From positions 1 through 22,638 of the IMG/VR virus record IMGVR_UViG_3300009147_000029: 22,638 bases of DNA. One strand, given 5' to 3'. Every line of letters starts with the position of its first letter. Within the stretch, counting starts at the first letter, position 1. Source of the stretch: a virus. Below, one piece after another: positions 7,718-14,528 of the stretch. Under the pieces are notes generated by a model. It saw only the letters and a program-made list of their open reading frames with translations, was not told where the DNA came from and made no database searches. The position numbers and the translations under genes were made by a program.

Positions 7718-8296
7718 TCAGGCCCTCGTGGTACCAGCGGTGTAGAACGTGAACGGCTTCGCGGCGGCCGGCACCTCGAACTGGAACTCGCACGGGATCA
7801 GCGCCTTGCTCGGCGCCTTCTTGAAGCTGGACTCCATGTTGCCGCCGTTGATGGCTTGCCGGATGACCAGCCGCGCGGTGCTGTCCAGCGACTCCCAGCC
7901 GAGCATCTGCCGGACCTCGGAACCGGGGTCGGGGAACTCGAACTTGTTGAGCTGGGTGGCGCCGGTGCCGGACACGATGGTCAGCGTGCCGCCGTTGGCG
8001 GCGATCTTCCAGTTGGCCAGCGCCCAGCTTGCCATCGCGAAGCTGAACTTGCCCTGCCGGCTGGTCGTGCGCCACGCGATTGGGTCGAAGAACTCGGCGA
8101 CACTGACCGCCTCCAGCGTGACCTGATAGCTGAAGGTGGAGCCGTCGTCGGTGGCGCCGATGGACACCCAGGCGCCCGGCCATGCGTCGGTGAACTTGGA
8201 GCCGGCTACGGTGTTGGCGGGCTCGGCGGTCAGCAACGGCGCCACGAACAGGTAGCCCGGGTCGAGAAGCAGGACGGGCGTTGCCGTAGTGGGCAT
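7718..8296 (-). CDS. Major tail protein (tail tube)
   Basis: ATG at 8296, three bases after the preceding stop. The 192-residue protein is rich in beta-strand patterns, with acidic and aromatic residues, for example EFFDPIAWRTTSRQGKFSF near residues 68-86 and FEFPDPGSEVRQMLGWE near 117-133. Size, composition and position (after the tail-terminator-like gene, before the chaperone pair) fit a siphovirus tail tube subunit. These proteins polymerise as stacked hexamers around the tape measure protein. There is no C-terminal Ig-like decoration domain: the sequence ends soon after the tube-like part (FTFYTAGTTRA). Assignment rests on gene order and size, both strong here. Confidence 0.87.
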   Translation of the reverse strand: MPTTATPVLLLDPGYLFVAPLLTAEPANTVAGSKFTDAWPGAWVSIGATDDGSTFSYQVTLEAVSVAEFFDPIAWRTTSRQGKFSFAMASWALANWKIAANGGTLTIVSGTGATQLNKFEFPDPGSEVRQMLGWESLDSTARLVIRQAINGGNMESSFKKAPSKALIPCEFQFEVPAAAKPFTFYTAGTTRA

Positions 8297-8299
8297 GCC

Positions 8300-8572
8300 T
8301 CAGACCTCCTGTCCGAGCGCGGCGAGGATGGCCTTGCCGGCCTTAGAGTCCCGCTTGGCCACGAGGCCCATCTTGTCGTAGCCGTGCCGCTCGACATTGG
8401 AGACCGGCACCGGGTGCCCCACGTCGTAGGCCAGCGCGTTGCCGGCCCAGATCTGCGAGGTGGCCACCCAGGTCCCGTATTCGATCTTCTGGGCGTTCCG
8501 CCGCTCGACCGCCTCCGGCGGCAACTGGTCATCCGGAACGACCTGCTCGGCGACGGTCGGGGTGTCCGCCAT
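8300..8572 (-). CDS. Small conserved neck/tail-region protein, 90 aa
   Basis: I choose ATG at 8572 because a GAGGAGG lies five bases upstream (minus strand). Longer upstream starts in the same frame would run through the preceding gene. The 90-residue product starts acidic (MADTPTVAEQVVPDDQLPPE) and has a middle part with VERRNAQKIEYGTWVATSQI, then a Lys/Arg-containing C-terminus (KRDSKAGKAILAALGQ). No membrane segment, signal or metal site is seen. It is located between the tail-terminator-like gene and the tail tube gene. I do not recognise the family; short proteins of this type occur at this point in actinophage structural operons, and a virion or assembly role is inferred from position only. 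Confidence 0.8.
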   Translation of the reverse strand: MADTPTVAEQVVPDDQLPPEAVERRNAQKIEYGTWVATSQIWAGNALAYDVGHPVPVSNVERHGYDKMGLVAKRDSKAGKAILAALGQEV

Positions 8573-8607
8573 GGCTGCCTCCTCGAGGCTCGAGTTGGGC
8601 TCGCCCC

Positions 8608-9012
8608 TCAGGCGAGGTAGAAGTCGGCGTCCACGAGGTAGCGTTCCTCGTCCACGTCGGGCGCGTAGGACGGGCCGGTGACATCGGTGGCGCACAGGCA
8701 GGTGGCGGCGCCCATGGCGACCGGCACTCCGCGCAGCAACGTGTCCAGCGCGCTGGCATAGGCGACCGCCGCCGCGGCGGCGCCCTCCTTGTTGATGCCG
8801 TAGATCTGCCCGGAGACCCGGGCCCGGTGGGCCGGCTTCTCGGGGGTCAGCTCGGCCGCCCCGCCGATGACCGACAGCAGCAGGTAGGCACCCTGGTAGG
8901 GCCCGCGCAGCCGCCGCAGGTGCGCACCCTTGGGCAGGGGCTGCCCGGCGCCGGCTAGCCCGGAGTTGGTGTTGACCCAGTCCCGGACCAGACCCTCCGC
9001 GTCGTAACGCAT
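8608..9012 (-). CDS. Tail terminator / tail completion-like protein
   Basis: ATG at 9012 with GGGGG eight bases upstream. The 134-residue protein has an alpha/beta pattern typical of lambda gpU / HK97-type tail terminators: an N-terminal helix (VRDWVNTNSGLAG), a strand pair ending GAYLLLSVIGG (about 42-52), RARVSGQIYGINKE (about 63-76), a long Ala-rich helix (AAAAVAYASALDTLLRG), then TGPSYAPDVDEERYLVDADFYL at the C-terminus. It directly follows the HK97 gp10-like gene after a gap of 145 bp and is followed by the small gene and the tail tube gene. In this family the protein caps the growing tail and joins it to the head. The assignment is by pattern and order; no alignment was possible. Confidence 0.8.
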   Translation of the reverse strand: MRYDAEGLVRDWVNTNSGLAGAGQPLPKGAHLRRLRGPYQGAYLLLSVIGGAAELTPEKPAHRARVSGQIYGINKEGAAAAAVAYASALDTLLRGVPVAMGAATCLCATDVTGPSYAPDVDEERYLVDADFYLA

Positions 9013-9014
9013 CG

Positions 9015-9095
9015 CTAACCCCCAATGGCGGTACGCTCGTGCCGTAGTTGCTCCGCCTGCGCTAACGCATAGCGCGCCAGTCGGCCCGTGGGCAC
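9015..9095 (-). CDS. Possible 26-residue gene
   Basis: A GTG at 9095 preceded by GGGGAGG (minus strand) opens a 26-codon frame that ends in TAG two bases before the ATG of the tail-terminator-like gene. The product starts MPTGRLARYALAQAEQLRHE and would form one amphipathic helix with Arg and Glu/Gln on its faces. The spacing from the Shine-Dalgarno to GTG is short (about 3-5 bases). It may be a real small gene, a leader peptide that couples translation to the next gene, or chance. I rate it as tentative. Confidence 0.35.
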   Translation of the reverse strand: MPTGRLARYALAQAEQLRHERTAIGG

Positions 9096-9114
9096 CGGCC
9101 TCCCCTGTGGGATG

Positions 9115-9151
9115 AATCCCTCCGCTCCCCTCAAACGGGAGCGGAGGGATT
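9115..9151. terminator. Perfect 15-bp hairpin after the gp10-like gene
   Basis: Arms 9115-9129 and 9137-9151 pair perfectly over 15 bp (AATCCCTCCGCTCCC and its complement) with a 7-base loop. The hairpin begins six bases past the TAG of the gp10-like gene on the minus strand. No T-run follows on either strand, so it is not a textbook intrinsic terminator; actinobacterial terminators without a U-tract are known. It could be a partial terminator or RNA-stabilising stem that lowers or separates expression of the head connector genes and the tail genes. Confidence 0.6.
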
Positions 9152-9157
9152 TGGGCT

Positions 9158-9601
9158 CTACCGGCCGATGCCCCGCAGGTACTCCAGCGCGCCCCGCAGG
9201 AACGGCTGTGGCTTGGTGCCGGGGTGGTGCACGATCCGGCCGAAGACCTGCCCGGTCCGGCGATTCCGCAGCGGGTAGTTGCCGTGCGAAATGATCAGGT
9301 GCGGCTTGGTGCCGAGCTCCACGTCCAGGCCGTAGTCGTGGCCCTGCGGCGTGCGCGCGTCGGCGTAGATGTCGGCGTAGATCCCTCGGGCGTCCCGGCC
9401 CGACCGCCACCCGATATGCCGCTTGAGCCAGCCAGCCGGCCGGCCACCGGAGCCGGCCGGGGACTCCGGGGCGAGCCGGACGGCTTCCCGCGCGCCGACC
9501 TGCGCGAGGTTGTCTAGGTGACGCGCAATCGGTCCGGTCGGGTCGTTCGCCCATCGCTCGAACGCGGACTGGTCGAAGTTGACGCGGATCCCGTCCGGCA
9601 C
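9158..9601 (-). CDS. HK97 gp10-like head-tail connector protein, 147 aa
   Basis: I choose GTG at 9601 because GGGAGGGG lies just upstream (minus strand) and the preceding gene ends at 9613. The product starts MPDGIRVNFDQSAFERWAND and has helices around PIARHLDNLAQVGAREAVRLAP (split in two parts) and a basic C-terminal half with RTGQVFGRIVHHPGTKPQPFL and LRGALEYLRGI. The GTKPHLI and HPGTKPQPFLRGAL motifs are characteristic of HK97 gp10/minor head-tail adaptor proteins of actinophages. The gene sits between the Ig-connector fusion and the tail-terminator-like gene, the normal place for the neck. A stable hairpin follows the stop codon. Confidence 0.85.
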   Translation of the reverse strand: MPDGIRVNFDQSAFERWANDPTGPIARHLDNLAQVGAREAVRLAPESPAGSGGRPAGWLKRHIGWRSGRDARGIYADIYADARTPQGHDYGLDVELGTKPHLIISHGNYPLRNRRTGQVFGRIVHHPGTKPQPFLRGALEYLRGIGR

Positions 9602-9612
9602 GGCCCCTCCCC

Positions 9613-10311
9613 CTACAGGTTCAGGTCGCCGTAGGCGACCGGGACGGGGAAGGACCAGACCGGCAGGACTTCCTCCGGGTCGGTGCCGGTGACGTTGCTG
9701 TTCGCCGTCAGCAGAGCCGCCACGGCCTTTTCCGCCTCGTCCAGCCAGTTCTGGCCGACGGCCACGTCCGCGTCCCGGATCGGGTAGGACAGTTCGATCA
9801 GGCCGGCCGCGCGCATCGCCGCGACATCGCTGGCCTGCTGGTACAGCGAGGCGTGCACGGCGCCGACCTTGGTCGTCACCCAGCCGACAGCCGCGGTGAT
9901 CTTGTCGTATGCCTGGCTGGCGTCCGGCACGGTGGCGTCGGTGAACGTGTCCAGCGGGTTGTCCATCGCGGTGTCGATCGGCACCGTCCGGGACGGCACG
10001 TACCCGGCAACCTGGGCGAGACTCGGCACCCAGGGCAGCGCCTGCCCGACCGGCCACACGTACAGCGCCCCGTCAGTGGTGTCGATCACCGCACCGGAGG
10101 CGGTGAACGTCCAGCGCCACAGCCCGGCCTGGTCCACGGTGATCTGCGCGTGGTACAGGCCGACGCCGTCGTTGACCACGGCTGGCGGGCTCGGCGCGCT
10201 GCCGTCCGGCTTGGTAACCGTGCACACCACGGTTCCGTTGACCAGTGCGCCCGTGACCGGGTCGCGCAGGGTGTAGGTCAGGCTGGGCCGGTCACCGACG
10301 ACGACTGCCAC
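9613..10311 (-). CDS. Head-tail connector with N-terminal Ig-like domain
   Basis: I choose GTG at 10311, preceded by GGAGG four bases upstream, giving 232 residues; it overlaps the 3' end of the repeat protein gene by 34 bp. Residues 1-85 form a beta-sandwich-like domain (PSLTYTLRDPVTG, then VVCTVTKPDGS, then GLYHAQITVDQAGLWRWTF), as in Ig/macroglobulin-like domains. Residues about 95-232 look like a gp6/gp15-type head-tail connector: PSLAQVAGYVPSRT at the start, a helical middle (SDVAAMRAAGLIELSYP) and a long helix (WLDEAEKAVAALLTAN). The connector would bind the portal ring. The Ig-like domain at the N-terminus is an added module, perhaps displayed at the neck. The fusion is seen in one frame with no break. 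Confidence 0.8.
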   Translation of the reverse strand: MAVVVGDRPSLTYTLRDPVTGALVNGTVVCTVTKPDGSAPSPPAVVNDGVGLYHAQITVDQAGLWRWTFTASGAVIDTTDGALYVWPVGQALPWVPSLAQVAGYVPSRTVPIDTAMDNPLDTFTDATVPDASQAYDKITAAVGWVTTKVGAVHASLYQQASDVAAMRAAGLIELSYPIRDADVAVGQNWLDEAEKAVAALLTANSNVTGTDPEEVLPVWSFPVPVAYGDLNL

Positions 10312-12206
10312 GGCGCCTCCGTCCTGGACTGGCCGGCCGAGATCCCGGTGGTGCTGCCCGCGCCCGCGCCGGTCGCGGACGGCGTACCGCCACCTGCGGT
10401 GTACCCGCCACCCGGCCCGACGCCGGTCACGCCAGCCCCGGAGGTAACCAGCACGGCAACGGCGGGCAACAGCGTGGAGTCGGCGCGTCCGGTGCGCACC
10501 GGACCGGGAAGTCGAGCCCGGACCGGTCCCCGCAGCGGACGGACCGGCGGCCCGAGCCCGCTGCGCGTGCCGTCCTGCGACTGAATCCTGCCGCGCGCTG
10601 GAGGCGGTGGTTGCTGCCGGCCTCGAGCCACCGGCTGCCGCAGCTGCGGCGCCTGCGGGCCGGTCCCGGCGTAGATGCCGGGTCGGTCCAGCGTCCACCC
10701 GCCGCGGGCCGGGAGCCTGCGGGCCTGGACCGGGTGACCCAGCGGGTAGACCGGTGGCCCAACCTGCGGGGCCACCGCGGTGGCGACCCCAGCCCTGTGG
10801 AGCACCCGGCCACCGCGGGCCGGCTGGGCCTGCGCCCGGACCGGACCGGCGGCCGGTCGAAGCGCAGGGCCGGTTCCCGCATACGGCCCGGCGATGTCGC
10901 CGGTGCGCCCACCGCGAGTGGGCAGCCACCGTGCCTGCACCGGCCCGTCAAGCAGACGCACCGGGGGACCGGAGGTCGGCGCCGTTGCGGTGAACGAGCC
11001 GGCCCGGCTGGCGACACGGCCACCTCTGGCTGGTGCCGGCCGCGGGGCGGCAACTGGACCGTCCAGCGGCCGAACCGCAGGACCGGCACCGCCGAAGGAT
11101 CCATCGTAGTTGGCGATTCGCCCCCGCTGGGAGAGCACCCGGACCGACGCGGCAACCGGGCCGTCCAGGGCGCGCACCGGCGGGCCGGAGATAGCCAGCG
11201 TCCCGGCGCGGCCATCCGCGACCCCGCTGCGGGCGGGCAGTTGCGGAGCCCGCACAGGGCCGTCAAGAGCGCGGACAGGCGGCCCGCTGGTCGGTGCTGC
11301 GGCCAGGACGCCAGCGCGGGACTGGGACCGGCCGCCGCGGACAGTCGGAACCGGTGACCGGACCGGGCCGTCCAGCGGACGAACGGGCGGCCCGGACGTG
11401 GGAGCGACGACCGACAGAACTCCCGCGCGGAACTGAACTCGGCCGCCGCGGACTGCCGCAGGCTGCGCCCGCACCGGCCGACCCAGCGACCGCCCCGCAG
11501 GCCCGGCGGCCGAGCCCAGGACCTCGAGGACGACCTTGGTGTGGGTACCGACCGACGCCGTGCCGGTGATGCCGTACGCCGTCGTCGGTGGCGAGCTGGT
11601 GCCCTGATCGGGCCAGTCCGCCACGTAGATGGTGTAGCTGGAGCCGTCCTGGGTGGCCTCGCGGTTCGTCGCGCCCGCCACGGGAGCGAACGCGAAACCG
11701 GTGGTCACAGCAGCCGACCAGTCGGCGGACAGGCCCACCACCGCGGACCGGTCGAGCTGCCGGCCCAGCGCGGCGGTCTTCGCGCCGGACACATCGACGG
11801 CGACGTTCCCCAGGCCCAACGACGCCCGGTACTGCCACACTGCGATGCCGGAATGCGTCCCGTTGACGCCGGACGCTACAGCCGAGACCGCCGTCGGTGT
11901 CAGCTGGTCCGTCGCGGCGGTCGCAACCCACGCATAGCCCTTGCAGGAGCTAGCGACGTTGGTCGGGGTGCCCGAGACCGGCGTGAACGTCAACCCGGTC
12001 GCGGTCGGAGTCGCCAACGCCGCGGTGGCATTGTCGGTGGTGACACCGAGGACGAAGAACTGGTCGCCAGCCCGCCACGTCAGGGTGCCGGTGGTCTTGG
12101 TGGTGCCGGTCGTCCACGAGGATTCGGCGTAGGCGATGAGGACCGGCGAGATCGGTGGCGGCCACGCCGAAGTGAACGCGAACTCGGCGAGGGGGACGAG
12201 CGACAC
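10278..12206 (-). CDS. Virion protein with about ten Pro/Arg/Gly repeats, 642 aa
   Basis: GTG at 12206 with a purine-rich GGGGGCGGG upstream. Residues 1-232 form a beta-rich domain (for example DQFFVLGVTTDN at 48-59, GIAVWQYRASLGLGN near 120-134, KVVLEVLG at 224-231). From 235 to about 580 there are about ten degenerate repeats of 33-38 residues, each opening with GPPVRPLDGPVRA or a variant and continuing with ARGGR and a Ser/Arg-Ala-Gly turn. The last 60 residues are Gly/Thr/Ser-rich. The repeat part is strongly basic and Pro-rich and likely extended. A folded head on a long flexible stalk, or a surface-binding fibre, is plausible. It belongs to the block of accessory structural genes between capsid and connector. 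I do not recognise a named family. Confidence 0.82.
   Translation of the reverse strand: MSLVPLAEFAFTSAWPPPISPVLIAYAESSWTTGTTKTTGTLTWRAGDQFFVLGVTTDNATAALATPTATGLTFTPVSGTPTNVASSCKGYAWVATAATDQLTPTAVSAVASGVNGTHSGIAVWQYRASLGLGNVAVDVSGAKTAALGRQLDRSAVVGLSADWSAAVTTGFAFAPVAGATNREATQDGSSYTIYVADWPDQGTSSPPTTAYGITGTASVGTHTKVVLEVLGSAAGPAGRSLGRPVRAQPAAVRGGRVQFRAGVLSVVAPTSGPPVRPLDGPVRSPVPTVRGGRSQSRAGVLAAAPTSGPPVRALDGPVRAPQLPARSGVADGRAGTLAISGPPVRALDGPVAASVRVLSQRGRIANYDGSFGGAGPAVRPLDGPVAAPRPAPARGGRVASRAGSFTATAPTSGPPVRLLDGPVQARWLPTRGGRTGDIAGPYAGTGPALRPAAGPVRAQAQPARGGRVLHRAGVATAVAPQVGPPVYPLGHPVQARRLPARGGWTLDRPGIYAGTGPQAPQLRQPVARGRQQPPPPARGRIQSQDGTRSGLGPPVRPLRGPVRARLPGPVRTGRADSTLLPAVAVLVTSGAGVTGVGPGGGYTAGGGTPSATGAGAGSTTGISAGQSRTEAPWQSSSVTGPA
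10467..11504 (-). repeat. Protein-level tandem repeat array, about ten units of 33-38 residues
   Basis: Units start at residues 235, 272, 308, 341, 375, 413, 446, 483, 516 and 552 of the 642-residue protein. The most conserved part is GPPVRxLDGPVxA; the second conserved part is RGGR near the centre. Units 2, 3 and 6 begin after the same APTS linker. Later units drift (GPQAPQLRQPVARG in unit 9). The repeat is visible in DNA as a recurring GC-rich word coding for GPPVR, but units differ enough to suggest an old array and not recent slippage. Confidence 0.85.
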
Positions 12207-12218
12207 CGGCCCGCCCCC

Positions 12219-12287
12219 TTACGGGATGATCAGCACGAGCCGCCCATGGGACTCAGACCCACGCGGGGGCGTTACTGCGATTGCCCG
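12219..12287 (-). other. In-frame extension beyond the TGA of the 67-residue gene
   Basis: After the TGA at 12288-12290 the same frame stays open for 22 codons plus TAA at 12219, reading RAIAVTPPRGSESHGRLV and then LIIP. The TAA lies 12 bases before the GTG of the 642-residue gene, the spacing normal for this operon, whereas the annotated TGA leaves an 81-base gap. This suggests that the original gene ended at 12219 and that the TGA is a nonsense change, a readthrough site or a sequencing error. Confidence 0.5.
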
Positions 12288-12491
12288 TCACCCCAGGTGC
12301 GGATTCGCCGGATTGGCCGGCAATGCCCAACCGCCCGCGATATATAGCCACCGCTCATAGCGGTCACCCACTCGCCTGACATAGACGTCGAAGTCCCCGA
12401 ATCGCCCGTCGGATGCGGCCGGCGGCTCCAGATTCGGGTCTGCTACTCCACAATAGACGATCCGCTGACGCGGCAAATCAATGGTGTTCAT
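12288..12491 (-). CDS. Small virion-block protein, 67 aa, possibly truncated
   Basis: ATG at 12491, nine bases after the preceding stop. The product starts MNTIDLPRQRIVYCGVADP and contains DVYVRRVGDRYERWLYIAGG near 35-54, an alternating strand pattern with aromatic residues, then NPANPHLG before TGA. It has no signal or membrane segment. It is in the accessory structural block between a 218-residue beta-rich protein and the repeat protein. I do not recognise the family. The frame continues with credible coding sequence past the stop (see the separate entry for 12219-12287), so this may be the intact part of a 90-codon gene. Confidence 0.7.
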   Translation of the reverse strand: MNTIDLPRQRIVYCGVADPNLEPPAASDGRFGDFDVYVRRVGDRYERWLYIAGGWALPANPANPHLG

Positions 12492-12500
12492 GGCGCCATC

Positions 12501-13157
12501 CTACGGCACTGTAAATTCAGACCAGGCAAGGTTCGTCACGAACCTCCGCGTGTCCGAAGTGCTGCCGGCGTCGGCCTGCCAGCACACCACACCCTGGTTC
12601 TGCCGCAGCAGGATCTCCCCGTCCTCGGTGTCCGGCACCCAGTCACCCCACGCCGGAGCGGTGCCGCCGGCAGTGGCAGTGATATCCGAGCACGGCAAGA
12701 ACGCCATGAACTGGTCGGTGAGGGTCACCACCGACGTGACCTGTGTAGAGCGCAGCGACAGTACCGCGGCGGCGAATCCCGTATCGGTCTTTGCCGGGGT
12801 GATCGCCGTACCGGCGGGGGTGCCGGTGAAGGTGAACCGCTGCAAGATGATCCGCGGCGAGGTCGGAGTGGCCAGCGCGCTGCCGCGCTGCGACATGAAC
12901 TGCACCCGCCGCAATCCGCCGATGACAGTACTGCTGGTGTTGTACAGCCACCAGAACCCCGTACTCGTGCCGTTCTGGGCGGCGGCGAGGATCACATGCG
13001 CGCCTGTGTGAGACCGGAACACGCCCGTGTTCAGGCGGGCACTGATGGGAATGACGTACTGCTCCTGCACCACACCCGGCCCGGAGACGGTGATCTCGCG
13101 TGTGTGGATCGCTTTGCCGACGCTATCGGCAGGGAGAATGATCTTCTGGTCGCCCAT
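12501..13157 (-). CDS. Beta-rich virion protein, 218 aa
   Basis: ATG at 13157; the preceding LamG-like gene ends 16 bp upstream. The product begins MGDQKIILPADSVGKAIHTR and shows strand alternation throughout: VHVILAAA-like segments (AHVILAAAQNGTSTGFWWLY at about 53-72), RRVQFMSQRG at 83-92, ILQRFTFTG at 104-112 and VTLTDQFMAFLPCSD near 143-157, then a Trp/Asp-rich turn (APAWGDWVPDTEDGE). The C-terminus is RRFVTNLAWSEFTVP. This pattern fits a jelly-roll-type fibre or decoration protein. No family name is certain. It is one of several beta-rich proteins in this block and probably forms part of an exposed virion appendage. Confidence 0.8.
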   Translation of the reverse strand: MGDQKIILPADSVGKAIHTREITVSGPGVVQEQYVIPISARLNTGVFRSHTGAHVILAAAQNGTSTGFWWLYNTSSTVIGGLRRVQFMSQRGSALATPTSPRIILQRFTFTGTPAGTAITPAKTDTGFAAAVLSLRSTQVTSVVTLTDQFMAFLPCSDITATAGGTAPAWGDWVPDTEDGEILLRQNQGVVCWQADAGSTSDTRRFVTNLAWSEFTVP

Positions 13158-13173
13158 CAGATTCTCCCGCCGT

Positions 13174-14076
13174 TCACAGGTGCCCCATCCGCCGCAGTAC
13201 CGGGATTACGCCCTGGATGCTGCCCGACGATGTGACAGCGGCGATCGGGAACGGTGACGCCACCGACAGCGTCTCCCGCCGCGGCGAGTACCAGCCGTAC
13301 GGGTCCGCCATCAGCAGCCCGACCTCGGTATCCGACAGATACCGCGACCACACCATCGCCTGCGAATAGCGGGAGAAGCCGTTGCCGGACGTGGATTCCA
13401 TCGCGTTTAGCCGGATCCCCTGCCCCGGGTTGTAGGTGAACGTCCCGGAGATCGTCGAGCCGTAGACGGTCGAGGAGATCAGGTCGCCTTTCGTGCCGTA
13501 CACGTCCAGCCGAGGCGCCGCCCCGGACTGCCACCGCAGGAACATGTTCAAATACTGCCCGGCCGCGGCGGATACCGCAGTAGTGGAGGACAGGAAGTAC
13601 TCGGCGCCGGAAATCGACAACTCGGAGTACGGCTTGTAGGCGCCGTCGCCGTTGTCCTGGATGCTCCACGTGTCGTACAGCGGGCCGCCGTCGGTGTGCG
13701 GATTGGAGAAGTAGCCGCCCCACGGGTCGCCCTGGTTGACATACTGCATCCGCACATGAGCCGTGATCGCGGCCGCCGGCCGGTCGTGCACCGGGCTGTC
13801 CGGGTACTGTCCGTAGTCCGTCGCGGTGAAGTACCCGACGGGGTTGCCCTGGTCGTCCTCCTGCCAGCCGAACCCCGGCGTGAAGTTGGACGGGTTGTTC
13901 AGCGTGCATACCTCACCGCCGACCACGTCCCGTAGGCCCTCGTAGGAGGTCTGGTGCAGCGGAACGGCGAAGCACAGGCCGTCCCACGCCCACGGCAGCC
14001 GCGACGCCAGCCCCCGCACCACCGACCGCGGCTTGATCATGCGGCCGACCGCAGCGCGGGGGACGACGGCCAGCAT
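13174..14076 (-). CDS. LamG/concanavalin-like virion protein, 300 aa
   Basis: ATG at 14076 overlaps the stop of the upstream gene by one base. Residues 1-60 contain a basic N-terminus followed by LPWAWDGLCFAVPLHQTS, and from about 60 to 260 there is a jelly-roll pattern: ITAHVRMQYVNQGDPWGGYF (about 104-123), QYLNMFLRWQSGAAPRLDVYG (in two parts, about 173-193), ISGTFTYNPGQGIRLN (about 209-224), SRYSQAMVWSRYLSDTEVGLL (in two parts, about 236-256), and ADPYGWYSPRR. The final motif, a helix with LSDTEV then DPYGW, is the common end of phage LamG domains. LamG folds usually bind sugars, so a host surface or decoration role is likely. No catalytic residues are evident. Confidence 0.84.
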   Translation of the reverse strand: MLAVVPRAAVGRMIKPRSVVRGLASRLPWAWDGLCFAVPLHQTSYEGLRDVVGGEVCTLNNPSNFTPGFGWQEDDQGNPVGYFTATDYGQYPDSPVHDRPAAAITAHVRMQYVNQGDPWGGYFSNPHTDGGPLYDTWSIQDNGDGAYKPYSELSISGAEYFLSSTTAVSAAAGQYLNMFLRWQSGAAPRLDVYGTKGDLISSTVYGSTISGTFTYNPGQGIRLNAMESTSGNGFSRYSQAMVWSRYLSDTEVGLLMADPYGWYSPRRETLSVASPFPIAAVTSSGSIQGVIPVLRRMGHL

Positions 14077-14525
14077 CAGCCGACGCTCATCAACTGGTAG
14101 GTGTTCTGCCGCAGCGTGCTACCCGACGCGGGGAACGGCTGGTTGGTGGTGTTCTGCACCTCGTACTTGTAGAAGCCCGGAGGCAGCGGCACACCCCGCA
14201 GCAACATGACCTGCGCGGATGTCACGGCCCGCACCGCGAAGCCGCCGACGAACAGCGCCGACTGCGGCAGGATGCTGCCCGAGCCGTCCGGGTAGGTGGT
14301 GCCGCCATCGATGGATGGCAGCAGGTATACCTCGATCAGCCCACCCACGGTCGGCGCGGACACGAAATCCACGGCCAACTCCAGGTCGGCAAACAGGTCC
14401 AGGTTCACCGAGTTGTCGACCGCCGCGGAGATCGCCTTGCCGGTACCGGAACCGAGTGCATCCAGTTCGGTCGTCATCACTGTGGTAACGCCGCGGTACG
14501 CCGCGAGCTGGATGGTCGAGGACAC
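14076..14525 (-). CDS. Small beta-sandwich virion protein, 149 aa
   Basis: GTG at 14525, three bases after the preceding stop; the TGA overlaps the ATG of the LamG-like gene. After a short N-terminus the protein has strand-rich sequence: LDLFADLELAVDFVSAPTVG (about 42-61), IEVYLLPSIDGGTTYPDGSG (about 64-83), VMLLRGVPLPPGFYKYEVQN (about 105-124), and a Ser-rich C-terminus with ASGSTLRQNTYQLMS. The combination of YLLPSIDG, LRGVPLPPGFYK and ASGSTL is familiar from actinophage small structural proteins of unknown role. No domain name can be given. It probably pairs with the adjacent FCCH-like and LamG-like proteins. Confidence 0.8.
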   Translation of the reverse strand: MSSTIQLAAYRGVTTVMTTELDALGSGTGKAISAAVDNSVNLDLFADLELAVDFVSAPTVGGLIEVYLLPSIDGGTTYPDGSGSILPQSALFVGGFAVRAVTSAQVMLLRGVPLPPGFYKYEVQNTTNQPFPASGSTLRQNTYQLMSVG

Positions 14526-14528
14526 CGA

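Noticed and set aside
8573-8607. Short palindromes (CTCGAG-containing) before the 90-residue gene
   Set aside because: Arms are only 6-8 bp in GC-rich DNA and overlap a normal ribosome binding site; no clear role.
9158-10057. Longer start for the gp10-like gene within the connector gene
   Set aside because: The long form reads the connector gene out of frame and lacks a ribosome binding site; GTG at 9601 has a strong one.
10611-11357. Plus-strand 248-codon frame opposite the repeat region
   Set aside because: It is the complement of the Pro/Arg/Gly repeats, so it also looks repetitive; the minus-strand frame continues a folded N-terminal domain and fits the operon.
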